Assembly: GCA_964462985.1 (NCBI GenBank)
Contig: CAYXAA010000048.1
Span: 1-28,933 of the forward strand
DNA: 28,933 nucleotides
Reading direction: 5' to 3'
Source: CAYXAA01 sp964462985
GTDB lineage: Bacteria > Pseudomonadota > Alphaproteobacteria > Rhizobiales > Stappiaceae
How positions within the stretch are numbered: position 1 is the first letter of the stretch; each line of letters begins with the position of its first letter. Made by a program: the position numbers and the translations under genes. Under the pieces are notes generated by a model, which had not been told where the DNA came from, ran no database searches, and was given only the letters and a program-made list of their open reading frames with translations. Positions 15,620 to 23,236 of this stretch are shown here, one piece after another.

Positions 15620-15865
15620 CCGCGATCCGTCCGGTTCCTTGAGCGCGTCGCCCGGCAGATCGATATCGACCGCTGCGAAATTCTCATGCAGATGCGCAGA
15701 GGACAATGTGCCGGGGATTAGGAGGATGTTCGAGGCGGACGACTACAGTGGCGTGAACCCGCCGAGCCGGAAGAACGGAGAATGGGCAATGCCTTCTCGC
15801 GTGAGATCCTCGAAACGAGCTCCCAATCTGCTCCGCAGCCGGCTCTGATCGCAAACCACCCGGCC
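15620..15865 (-). pseudogene. Decayed YdbC-like aldo/keto reductase, C-terminal remnant
   Basis: Read leftward, one frame gives VVCDQS, then EGIAHSPFFRLGGFTPL, a stop (TAG), then SSASNILLIPGTLSSAHLH and ENFAAVDIDLPGDALKE. These match in order the intact reductase at 7168-8049 (IVCVQN, HGIAYVPYFPLGGFTPL, SPNILVIPGTSRRTHLH, NVAAASLRLSD). About 30 residues between FTPL and NILLIPGT are missing, and a nonsense codon is at the joint. The first two-thirds of the gene are absent. It is therefore a dead fragment of a paralogous or transferred reductase gene. Confidence 0.7.
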
Positions 15866-16077
15866 CGGCGTTTTCCGTTTCGCCTCTGTCGTCACGGATA
15901 TTGCTCGGGCCCCTCATCCACATGACTTCAGCGTGTCCTTCTCCAGCACCTTCGACCCTCTGCCTCGTTCACAGAGCGGTAGCGAACGTGTCCCCCTGTA
16001 GGTGGGCCGCCCTGATGCCGCTATCACGGTGGCAATTCAGGTTGTTCTTCGGAACGCTATTTTGTGTCTGAATTCGA
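15866..16077. other. Spacer with no identified gene
   Basis: These 212 bp between the reductase remnant and the end of the LysR gene show no ribosome site, no recognisable translation and no strong hairpin on either strand. Confidence 0.4.
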
Positions 16078-16992
16078 TTACGGCATTGAGGCTGTAACGA
16101 TTTCGCTTAAGAACGCGACGACGGCCCTTACGTTCGGATTGCCTCTTCGACTTTCCGACCAAAGCGCGGTTATGGCACCCCTATCCGTCCAGTATTGAGT
16201 GAGAACGGGAATCAGTTCACCTCGAGCAACATAGGGCGCGGCGACGTAGGTTGGCGAAAGGCCAATTCCTGCACCGCCAGCAACAGCGATAGCCACCGCC
16301 TCGGAATTATCTACGACGACGCCGGCAGTGGGCAGGATCTCAACTGTGCGGTTCCCTACCTGAAACGGCCAACGCAACAACTGCCCGGAACCGTAGTGTC
16401 GAACGTTGACACACTCATGTCTTTCCAGATCTTCGATCTGGTGTGGGACACCGCGCCTTTCCAGATAGGCAGGCGAAGCGAACGTCCCAGCCTTATTTGC
16501 AGCCAGTTTGCGGGCGATCAGCCGAGAATCCTCCGGGCTGCCAATCCGGATCGCTACGTCGATGCCTTCCTGTATGAGGTCACTGATCGTATCGCTGACC
16601 CGAAGGTCGACCGTGATCTTGGGGTAGCGTTCACGGAACAAGGCCAGATTCGGCGCAAGCACATGCAAAGCGATTGGACCGGGGGCGGCGAGTTTGACGG
16701 CTCCTGCGGGCTCTCCGCGCACTGTTGCGGCGACTTGATCGATTTCCTCTGCCTCACGCAGGAGCCGAATCGCCCGATCGTGTAAAATGCGCCCCTCCGG
16801 GGTCAGGCTCAGCGAACGCGTGGTGCGAGCAAACAGCTTGAAACCCAGCCTCTCCTCGAGTCGCTGAATACTCTTGCTCACCGCGGAAGGCGAAATCGAC
16901 AGCGCACGCGCTGCGGCCGAGTAGCTTCCAAGAGAGGCCGCCCGCGAAAACGCGATCAACCCAGCCAGCCTCTCAACGCTGATTTGTTCCAT
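16078..16992 (-). CDS. LysR family transcriptional regulator
   Basis: A 304-residue LysR-type regulator. The helix-turn-helix spans residues 5-64 (SYSAAARALSISPSAVSKSI, LEERLGFKLFARTTRSLSLT), followed by a CrgA-like effector domain (RYPKITVDLRVSD, DVAIRIG). The ATG at 16992 begins MEQISVERLAGLIAF, directly before the DNA-binding domain; the longer frame to 17280 would overlap the divergent SDR gene. It faces that SDR gene across 99 bp and probably controls the SDR-GST pair. Confidence 0.91.
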   Translation of the reverse strand: MEQISVERLAGLIAFSRAASLGSYSAAARALSISPSAVSKSIQRLEERLGFKLFARTTRSLSLTPEGRILHDRAIRLLREAEEIDQVAATVRGEPAGAVKLAAPGPIALHVLAPNLALFRERYPKITVDLRVSDTISDLIQEGIDVAIRIGSPEDSRLIARKLAANKAGTFASPAYLERRGVPHQIEDLERHECVNVRHYGSGQLLRWPFQVGNRTVEILPTAGVVVDNSEAVAIAVAGGAGIGLSPTYVAAPYVARGELIPVLTQYWTDRGAITALWSESRRGNPNVRAVVAFLSEIVTASMP

Positions 16993-17091
16993 AGCGGAAT
17001 GAGAATAACGAGTTTGCCATCCATTATCAAACTGAAGCCGCATATTATGTTGGTTTGCGAATGCCTCACGGTCCACAAGTCGGAGAACGCC
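16993..17091. promoter_or_regulatory. Divergent control region of LysR and SDR genes
   Basis: A 99-bp gap, AT-richer than its surroundings. It holds an imperfect dyad, ATAAC (about 17006) with ATTAT (about 17024), separated by GAGTTTGCCATCC. A regulator site here is inferred from the LysR arrangement. Confidence 0.35.
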
Positions 17092-17847
17092 ATGCAGGAA
17101 GATGCGGCCTTTGCAGCCGTTCCTGGTCCAGTCCTTTCGCTGACTGGACAGTCCGTCCTGGTTTTTGGAGGTACGTCGGGTATCGGTCTGGCCACTGGGC
17201 TCGCGGCCAAAGCGGCCGGCGCGACTGTCACCGTCGCCGGGCGCGACCACGACCGAGCCGCTCAAGTTGCCCATACTCATGAGTTTGCAGGTTCGTTCGC
17301 AGCCGAGATCAGCGACCCTGAATCAATCCGGCAGGGGCTTTCTTCAATCGAACGGGTCGATCATCTGGTGATGTTGGCGGGCGCACTGACCATCGGCAAG
17401 GTGATGGAGGCCGACATCAGCTTACTCCGGCGCGCCTATGACGAACGCATCTGGTCGGTCGTGCATGTCTTGCGCGCGCTTGGCGAAAGGCTGACAGCGG
17501 ATGCATCTATCACGCTTGTGTCGGGGGCGCTGACACATCGCCCTGACGGAAATGGCACGGCGATTGTGGCCAGCGCCTGCGCGGCGCTTGAGGTGCTGGC
17601 GCGCGGACTTGCGTTGGAACTGGCCCCACGCAGAGTAAACACTCTTTCGCCTGGTCCCATCGATACACCGCTGATCGGCAAAGCGATGGGTGACCAACGC
17701 GATCCCTATATGCGTATGGTGGCCGAGAAACATCCTCTTCACCGGTGGGGCAGCGCTGACGAGGCTGCTGATGCCGTGCTGTTCCTGATGGCCAACCGCT
17801 ACATGAACGGCGCGGTCCTTCACATAGACGGCGGCTCGCGTCTCTGA
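17092..17847 (+). CDS. Atypical short-chain dehydrogenase/reductase family protein
   Basis: A 251-residue Rossmann-fold SDR protein. The cofactor motif GGTSGIGLATG is at about residues 26-36, with a MLAGAL segment in place of the usual NNAG, ELAPRRVNTLSPGPIDTPL and a C-terminal NGAVLHIDGGSRL. The catalytic Tyr-x3-Lys is absent: where YAATKAALE is expected the protein reads IVASACAALE, so Tyr is Val and Lys is Cys. A clade of SDR-like proteins shares this loss, so it may bind cofactor without the standard chemistry or use other residues. CGGAG lies 6 bases before the ATG. It is followed 145 bp later by a GST gene. Confidence 0.87.
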   Translation: MQEDAAFAAVPGPVLSLTGQSVLVFGGTSGIGLATGLAAKAAGATVTVAGRDHDRAAQVAHTHEFAGSFAAEISDPESIRQGLSSIERVDHLVMLAGALTIGKVMEADISLLRRAYDERIWSVVHVLRALGERLTADASITLVSGALTHRPDGNGTAIVASACAALEVLARGLALELAPRRVNTLSPGPIDTPLIGKAMGDQRDPYMRMVAEKHPLHRWGSADEAADAVLFLMANRYMNGAVLHIDGGSRL

Positions 17848-17992
17848 CGACATATCCGTTTCAACATATCGGCACTCCGGGGCCTTCATCCCTCTCGTGC
17901 TCGACGCCCACGCCTTCAACAGTTCTACACCGCTGGCAAGGAATACCTGATCGAAGCCCAACCATTCCGGTGCACAGAAGCTAGGAAACAGC

Positions 17993-18625
17993 ATGATTAC
18001 GCTCTATTATCACCGCGGTGCCTGCTCGACCTCGAACCACTTTGCACTCGAGGAAGCAGGCGTCGACTATCGAGCGATAGAGGTTCACCTTGATCGCCTG
18101 GACGACCCGGTTGCGATCAAGGTGCGCGAACTGAACCCGATGGCGATGACCCCCGTACTGGTGCTGGAAGACGGTACGGTCCTGACCCAGAACGCTGCGA
18201 CGTTGGCCTATATCGCCGATCTCGTGCCCGAGAAGAAGCTGCTTCCTGCCCGGGACACGATTGAGCGGGTGCAAGCGGAAGGCTGGCTCTCGTTCGTCGC
18301 CTCGGATCTGCATCCGACGCTGATCGAATACATCTATAAAGCGCTGCCCACAGCCGAAGACGACAAGCAAAAGACCAAAGCTCTTTATGACAATCGCGTG
18401 GCGCGGCGTCTGAAGGTTCTGGAAGGCCGGCTGGCCGACAGGGAACATATCTTAGGCGATCAGTATTCGGTCATCGACGGCTACGCCTTGATTGTTCTGA
18501 ATTGGTCCGTGCCTGCCCAAGTCTCCCTAGATCCCTATCCGAATATCCGCGCCTATATGGAACGTCTAGAGGCACGTCCGGCGATCCGCCGGGTGCGTGA
18601 GGCCGAAGGTCAGATTTCCTGGTAG
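17993..18625 (+). CDS. Glutathione S-transferase (beta-class-like)
   Basis: A 210-residue cytosolic GST. The thioredoxin-like N-domain starts MITLYYHRGACSTSNH, with Cys10 as the likely beta-class catalytic Cys; the cis-Pro is in MAMTPVLVLEDG and the glutathione-binding LTQNAATLAYIAD is at about residues 63-76. The all-helical C-domain contains LADREHILGDQYSVIDGYALIVL, with the N-capping motif. It may conjugate or reductively process the electrophile handled by the neighbouring SDR. AGGA lies 6 bases before the ATG. A very strong terminator follows 71 bp after the stop. Confidence 0.92.
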   Translation: MITLYYHRGACSTSNHFALEEAGVDYRAIEVHLDRLDDPVAIKVRELNPMAMTPVLVLEDGTVLTQNAATLAYIADLVPEKKLLPARDTIERVQAEGWLSFVASDLHPTLIEYIYKALPTAEDDKQKTKALYDNRVARRLKVLEGRLADREHILGDQYSVIDGYALIVLNWSVPAQVSLDPYPNIRAYMERLEARPAIRRVREAEGQISW

Positions 18626-18696
18626 GTACCCATCTAACGCTGCATGCGCGGATACGCCGATGTCGACCAGCTCCTGAACCGCTGAGCAACTGCTTC

Positions 18697-18736
18697 AAAC
18701 GGAAACCTCGGGTATATCGACCCGGGGTTTCCGTTT
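18697..18736 (+). terminator. Strong intrinsic terminator after the GST gene
   Basis: AAACGGAAACCTCGGGT and ACCCGGGGTTTCCGTTT pair over 17 positions, with one G-T wobble, around the loop ATATCG. The flanking A-run and T-run (GTTTC) allow a terminator in either direction. It closes the SDR-GST transcript. Confidence 0.8.
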
Positions 18737-18780
18737 CGCCGCCGCTGACAACCCGCAATCCGATTTCAGGTTGGCCCGCG

Positions 18781-19119
18781 GCAACTGCCATGGCACGTCG
18801 TCTGGCAAGTGTGAAATCACCCCTTCGAGGTGAGCGATGGTTTTTTCGCCCACCAGATGCAGATGTGCCATGTCGTCCAGGCGATCGAAGGCGGCCCCAT
18901 CATGTAGTTTTCGGGCGCAGGTCAGTCGGTCAGCATCGTCCGCGCGGCGTCTGCAAGCGCCGTTCTTGCTGACAATGAGACATTTTAGCTCAACGGGTCG
19001 CAGTATGCCTTGCTTGGCAAAGCCTGTCGGGAATATCGCGATCGGTGGTTGTTCACGGTCTCGCTTTGGGTTATCCCGCTCTGCATGATGTTTATGTCCA
19101 CGTTCTTCCCGCTGATCTG
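18781..19119 (+). pseudogene. Possible decayed reading frame, membrane-protein-like end
   Basis: One rightward frame, interrupted by three stops, reads protein-like stretches: FFAHQMQMCHVVQAIEGG, VSIVRAASASAVLADNETF and RDRWLFTVSLWVIPLCMMFM, ending in TFFPLI and a stop at 19117. The last piece is a convincing membrane helix. It could be the C-terminus of a dead transporter, perhaps of the DHA2 drug-efflux group, but similarity is too weak to name it. Confidence 0.3.
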
Positions 19120-19196
19120 AACGACTGAAGGTCGTTCCGGCGCAGTTTGCGCCATTCAGATCAAACGGCTCCGCTTGATGCGGTAGCCGAACGGAG
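19113..19196 (+). promoter_or_regulatory. Structured leader with possible anti-ribosome-site switch
   Basis: TGATCTGA (19113-19120) pairs perfectly with TCAGATCA (19156-19163) and encloses two hairpins: ACGAC-TGAAG-GTCGT (19121-19135) and GGCGCA-GTT-TGCGCC (19139-19153). This is a compact three-way junction. It is followed by CGGCTCCGC...GCGG-T-AGCCG (19166-19189). CTCCG inside that stem is complementary to the ribosome site CGGAG (19192-19196) of the PhyH gene, so the two pairings exclude each other. The layout is riboswitch-like, but it matches no class I recognise. Confidence 0.45.
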
Positions 19197-19204
19197 AACG
19201 TACA

Positions 19205-19996
19205 ATGCCCAAGATCGAGCATGTCGGCCTGACGTCTGGTCAGGTCCAGAGCTTCATTGACGAGGGCTTCGTCCAAATCGAAAATGCCTTCAGTGCCGAC
19301 CTTGCAAGGCAATGCAGGGACGAATTGTGGGCCGAAATAGGCCTGTCGCCGGATCAGCCCAAGCAATGGGTCCAACCTGTTGTTCGGGTGGGATTTAAGT
19401 CCTCGCTCCCCTTCATCAGAGCCGCCAACACACCGCGACTTAACCAAGCCTACGATCAGCTCGTTGGGGAAGGCCGCTGGCTTGCCCCCAAGGGCCTCGG
19501 AACCTTTCCGATCCGCTTTCCCTCGCCAGAATCGCCCGGTGACGATGGCTGGCATGTGGATGTGAGCTTTGGCACCGACCATCCGGATTTCATGGAATGG
19601 CGTCTCAATGTGAAGAGTAGCGGACGCGCCTTGTTGATGCTGTTCCTGCTTTCGGATGTCGGCCCGGACGACGCACCGACGAGGATACGCAAAGGCTCGC
19701 ATGCCGTCATTGCGCGGGAGTTGCTGCCCTACGGCGAGGCGGGCGCAACGCTCAGGCAACTGTCTGCCAATGGCTATGCCTCGACAGAGGAATGCGAGGT
19801 GGAACTAGCGACGGGCGCGGCGGGCACCGTCTATCTGTGCCACCCATTTCTGGTCCATGCCGCACAGCCTCACCGGGGGCAGCAGCCACGCTTCATGGCG
19901 CAACCGCCGCTGCTGCCGAAAGGCGAGTTCGATCCGGCCCTGCCGCCTTCGCCGGTTCAGGTCGCCATCCGCCAGGCATGTGGGATGACGTTCTGA
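19205..19996 (+). CDS. PhyH (phytanoyl-CoA dioxygenase) family 2-oxoglutarate oxygenase
   Basis: A 263-residue protein of the PhyH family of Fe(II)/2-oxoglutarate oxygenases. The opening LTSGQVQSFIDEGFVQIENAF is typical. The metal ligands are probably the His and Asp in DGWHVDVSFG and the distal His in FLVHAAQPHRGQQPRF; the following Arg fits the 2-oxoglutarate carboxylate contact. Bacterial members hydroxylate varied small molecules and the substrate here is unknown. GGAG lies 8 bases before the ATG. Its leader carries a striking set of inverted repeats. The gene is intact, yet only about 10 bp after its stop a broken relaxase gene begins, so a recombination joint probably lies there. Confidence 0.87.
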   Translation: MPKIEHVGLTSGQVQSFIDEGFVQIENAFSADLARQCRDELWAEIGLSPDQPKQWVQPVVRVGFKSSLPFIRAANTPRLNQAYDQLVGEGRWLAPKGLGTFPIRFPSPESPGDDGWHVDVSFGTDHPDFMEWRLNVKSSGRALLMLFLLSDVGPDDAPTRIRKGSHAVIARELLPYGEAGATLRQLSANGYASTEECEVELATGAAGTVYLCHPFLVHAAQPHRGQQPRFMAQPPLLPKGEFDPALPPSPVQVAIRQACGMTF

Positions 19997-20006
19997 TCGC
20001 GTCCGG

Positions 20007-20630
20007 GACATGGCGGCCGACCGCGGAGGCATCTACCGGCCGACCGCGAATCTGCAAGCGGCACGGCCGCAGATCGAGCATAGCAACGGTGGCCCGACGC
20101 CTTCATTCAGGCACATGTGCGCCGGCTCGAAGCCCTGAGGCGGGCCGGCATTGTCGAGGGATCGATGCCGGTCACTGGAAGATCCCCGACGACATTGCCG
20201 AGCGCGGCATGGCACCCATGACGCCCGCACACACGGCAAGGATTTTACTGTGCGCGCACTGTCCTATCTCGATCTCGGTCGGCAGGTGGCAAGCGGCGGC
20301 GCGACCTGGCTGGACCGGGAACTCGTCTGACGAGACAGGACGCCGCTTGCGGAGGTGGGCTTCGGCCGGGAGGTGCAAGACGCCATGGCGGCCGAGGCCG
20401 GCCTCACGTTCCTTCCGACGAGGCGGGGTGACCATGTCAGCGGCCGGCTTGCGGGTGCCGTCAACCTCGCCTCTGGCCGCTTTGCGATGATCGACACGGG
20501 CTCGGCTTCCAGCTTGTGCCCTGGCAACAGGTGCTGGACAGGCGCATTGGCCAGCACGTCACGGGGCTGGCGAGAGACAGCGGCGGCATCGACTGGACTT
20601 TCGGCTGAAGGCGCGGGCTTGGTGTTGGGA
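20007..20630 (+). pseudogene. Decayed VirD2/DUF3363-type relaxase, C-terminal remnant
   Basis: Pieces in shifting frames read, in order, DMAADRGGIYRPTANLQAA, AHVRRLEALRRAGIVE, HWKIPDDIAERG, GGATWLDRELV, GFGREVQDAM, LTFLPTRRGDHVSGRLAG, VNLASGRFAMIDTG, LVPWQQVLDRRIGQH and DSGGIDWTFG. This is the characteristic order of the DUF3363 C-terminal half of conjugative relaxases. At least two frameshifts, in-frame stops and a gap after REVQDAM make it non-functional. The N-terminal nicking domain is missing. It is the trace of a conjugative plasmid or integrative element. Confidence 0.82.
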
Positions 20631-20706
20631 TATGCCGAAGGGAAACGCCGGGCTATGAGCCTTCCACGCCAGACCCTGCCGCCTTGTGTCGCGTTCGGCG
20701 CCGTTT

Positions 20707-20724
20707 CCGGACGGTCCGGTTTTT
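20707..20724 (+). terminator. Short hairpin with T-run
   Basis: CCGGA-CGG-TCCGG followed by TTTTT has intrinsic-terminator form. It lies after the relaxase remnant and may insulate the defence operon from upstream transcription. Confidence 0.5.
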
Positions 20725-21085
20725 GAGCAACGAGGATCGAACGGCAGCCACTGAGACGGTTAGCATTATTGAGACAGCTTTGCAGCATACCAGCACTGAG
20801 TGGCGCAGGCGCTGGCTACAACCATTCTTCGTTGGGCATCTCCTTCTCCGTGGTCACTGGAGGCGTGTGGCTCCCAACTTCAGAATACGATGAGTGCGGT
20901 TGCCTATTGTTGGTGATCTGGCTGGCGAGGCGCGGACTTTCGCGAGTGTCCAGATCATCCCAAGCTGAGGCCGCAGCCACGGCTGAGAGTCGACGCGAAC
21001 AGCTACCCAATTCAGTTGGATTTTACTAGTTTAGCATCGCTAGGGGCAGAGACAATGGCCGCTAGCAAGCAGGGGGCATTGTTTG
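20725..21085. other. Upstream region of the Zorya operon
   Basis: No gene with family character was found in these 361 bp. Short frames exist on both strands without ribosome sites. The last 60 bases are AT-richer (TTGGATTTTACTAGTTTAGC, about 21015-21034) and are the likely promoter area. AGGGGG at 21071-21076 is the probable zorA ribosome site. Confidence 0.45.
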
Positions 21086-23230
21086 ATGTTTGGCAGGGTA
21101 ATTTGGAGCGGTTGGTTCCGCATCATCTGCTTTTGGACGCTTGTCGTCGGCGTCCCGGCGGCAGCAGATTTTTATTTTGATTTTCTCGATTTTCCGGGCA
21201 TCGGCAGTACCGTTTGGAGTGCAGTTACAACTGCCGGCCTTGCCGAGAGCGCTAAAGCCATACAGGCACTAAGCGAGCCCGGCTTCGCATTGACGCTCGC
21301 GGCCGACCTGGCGGCAGTGGGCGGAGGCTTCCTGGTAGCGTACCTCGTCATGCACCTCGCTGTCGTTAGGCTGGGGATAAGAAGTGTGCGACGAGCAGTT
21401 GCTCGGTACGACAGCCGGAAGGCTTTTTCGGACGCCTATGAGAATGCAATCTACCCATGGCTCAAGGAACATCCACTTATCGGCCACGCATGGAAGGAAT
21501 TCGACGAGACACTCCTGAAAGGAGCGCGAAGTCTGGATGGTGTGATCGGCAACACCGTGCGCCCTCAGGCGTTTCTCAACTTTGGGCTTTTGAAAGATAA
21601 ACTTCCTTGTCTGAAGATCATAGGAAGCATATCTGGTTACTTCGTTGGAATCGGCCTGCTTTTTACTTTCATGGGCATTGTTCTTGCATTGAATACCGCT
21701 GGTGATCCTCGGAATTTCACCAGCACTGATGCCATGCAGTCGGCGATGGTGCACTTGCTCGAGATCGCCTCATTCAAATTTGCCACCTCAATCGCAGGGC
21801 TCGGTGTTTCGATCGTCTTTGCGATCTTCGCCCGATTGATAGTGATTTTTGACGAAGGAGCCTTGGCAAGGTTTTGCGACGCGGTCGAGCACCAGCTTTG
21901 CTATGTGCCGCCACAGTCGATCGCCGTCGAAATGAACGAGGTGGCAAAGGAGCAACGCGACGAACTGAAGGAAATCAACAGCGATCGGTACTTCACCAAG
22001 CTGGCTGAGAGCATAACCCCATTGCTCGAGCAGGCCATGGCGCGGGCGATGGCGCCTGTGACGCAACAAATCGGCGACGCTGTCGGCGCCCTCTCCAGCA
22101 CGAGCCAATCGGGTGTGACGGACCTGCTGAAAAAATTTTCCGAAACTGTGCAGGGCAGTGCCGGGACTGAACTCCGCCAGCTCGCGAGTACGTTGGCGGA
22201 GACGAACGCAGCACTGGAGCAGACCCAGCGCGGGCTCAGCGGTTCAGGTGAAGACTTCTCGCGCAAGATGGCAGACGCGGCCGAAACGCTCACTCGCCTG
22301 GTCAGCGAAGCGAGCAGCCGGCTCGAGGGCAGCGCGGAAAGCAGTCGCGCCGCGCTTCAGGAGGTGGTCGAGGCCATGCAAGCCGCCTTCGAAAGGGCGA
22401 ACGCGAAAGTGGAAGAAGACCTCGCCAATGCAGCGGCCGGCGCCTCCTCCAAGGTAGAGGAGGCGATGAGCGTGGTGATGGATCGCATTGATAGTCAGAT
22501 CGGTGTCCTCATGAGCTCGATGCAGCAATTCCAGGATGAGTCCGCTCTCAAGGTTGCGGCCACGAGGGATCAGCTCGCCACGCTGCAAACTGAAGCTGCA
22601 AGTGCGGTCAGCAAGGCCACCTCCGAAGCCGCTGCCGCGTTAGAGTCGGGGCTGACGGACGTGTTGGCCCGGATCAACGAAGAGATCGAAAGGCTCCAAG
22701 CCGCGATGCAGGCTGGGGTGTCGGCCTATACGAGTCAGGCTAACGCCATTTCGAACGCTACCGAGCGGACACGCGAGACGGCCGAGGCCTTTGCCGGCGT
22801 TGCAACGCAGGTTCGAAGCGCCTCGGCGCCACTGATCCAGGGCAGCGAACGCATTGCTTCGGCGTCCGCGGACCTTCGTGCCGCGGTGGATCGCAGCACC
22901 GACGAACTGCAGCGCGCCGGCGCTGCTTCATCGGAGCTCGCTCAGTCGCTCTCCGAGCAGGTGACCCGGCTCAGTCAGACCTGGGACAAGTACCGCGAGC
23001 AATTCGACAAGATCGACCAGTCCCTGGCAGCCGCCGTCGGCACATTGTCCGAGGCGACCGAGACGCAGTTCCAACGTTTGGTTGACCACGTCAATCAGAT
23101 GGACAGCGCGCTCGAAAGAGTGCTCGGCAATCTCAAGCCGACGCTGGATACCATCAGCGAGAGTACGAGCGAACTGTCAGAAACCCTGGACAATTGGGTC
23201 CGCGCACAAACCCGTGAGGCCGCGGAGTAA
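21086..23230 (+). CDS. zorA: ZorA, MotA-like stator subunit of Zorya defence system
   Basis: A 714-residue membrane protein. Four membrane segments lie at about residues 10-30, 68-95, 178-203 (ISGYFVGIGLLFTFMGIVLAL) and 231-256 (FATSIAGLGVSIVFAIFARLI), the MotA/TolQ/ExbB arrangement. From about residue 290 to the end it is an Ala/Glu/Ser/Gln-rich helical coiled coil of over 400 residues, the long cytoplasmic tail known for ZorA. ZorA and ZorB form a proton-driven motor complex that senses phage attack at the envelope and signals through the tail to ZorC/ZorD. The ATG at 21086 was chosen; an adjacent TTG at 21083 is also possible behind AGGGGG. It is the first gene of a four-gene operon. Confidence 0.93.
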   Translation: MFGRVIWSGWFRIICFWTLVVGVPAAADFYFDFLDFPGIGSTVWSAVTTAGLAESAKAIQALSEPGFALTLAADLAAVGGGFLVAYLVMHLAVVRLGIRSVRRAVARYDSRKAFSDAYENAIYPWLKEHPLIGHAWKEFDETLLKGARSLDGVIGNTVRPQAFLNFGLLKDKLPCLKIIGSISGYFVGIGLLFTFMGIVLALNTAGDPRNFTSTDAMQSAMVHLLEIASFKFATSIAGLGVSIVFAIFARLIVIFDEGALARFCDAVEHQLCYVPPQSIAVEMNEVAKEQRDELKEINSDRYFTKLAESITPLLEQAMARAMAPVTQQIGDAVGALSSTSQSGVTDLLKKFSETVQGSAGTELRQLASTLAETNAALEQTQRGLSGSGEDFSRKMADAAETLTRLVSEASSRLEGSAESSRAALQEVVEAMQAAFERANAKVEEDLANAAAGASSKVEEAMSVVMDRIDSQIGVLMSSMQQFQDESALKVAATRDQLATLQTEAASAVSKATSEAAAALESGLTDVLARINEEIERLQAAMQAGVSAYTSQANAISNATERTRETAEAFAGVATQVRSASAPLIQGSERIASASADLRAAVDRSTDELQRAGAASSELAQSLSEQVTRLSQTWDKYREQFDKIDQSLAAAVGTLSEATETQFQRLVDHVNQMDSALERVLGNLKPTLDTISESTSELSETLDNWVRAQTREAAE

Positions 23231-23236
23231 TCGACA

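Noticed and set aside
17848..17992. Possible remnant coding frame between SDR and GST (LYTAGKEYL-like)
   Set aside because: Too short and without family similarity that could be recognised.
19113..19163. TPP or purine riboswitch in the PhyH leader
   Set aside because: The junction lacks the conserved CUGAGA and AUAAUGCCAG-type blocks of TPP and the UAUA/loop-kissing bases of purine riboswitches.
18695..19759. 354-codon leftward frame opposite the PhyH gene
   Set aside because: Its translation is charged and repetitive without domains; the PhyH protein on the other strand has clear metal ligands and a ribosome site.
21055..21085. Alternative zorA start at ATG 21055
   Set aside because: It is in a different frame from the membrane-protein frame and leads to a short unrelated peptide.
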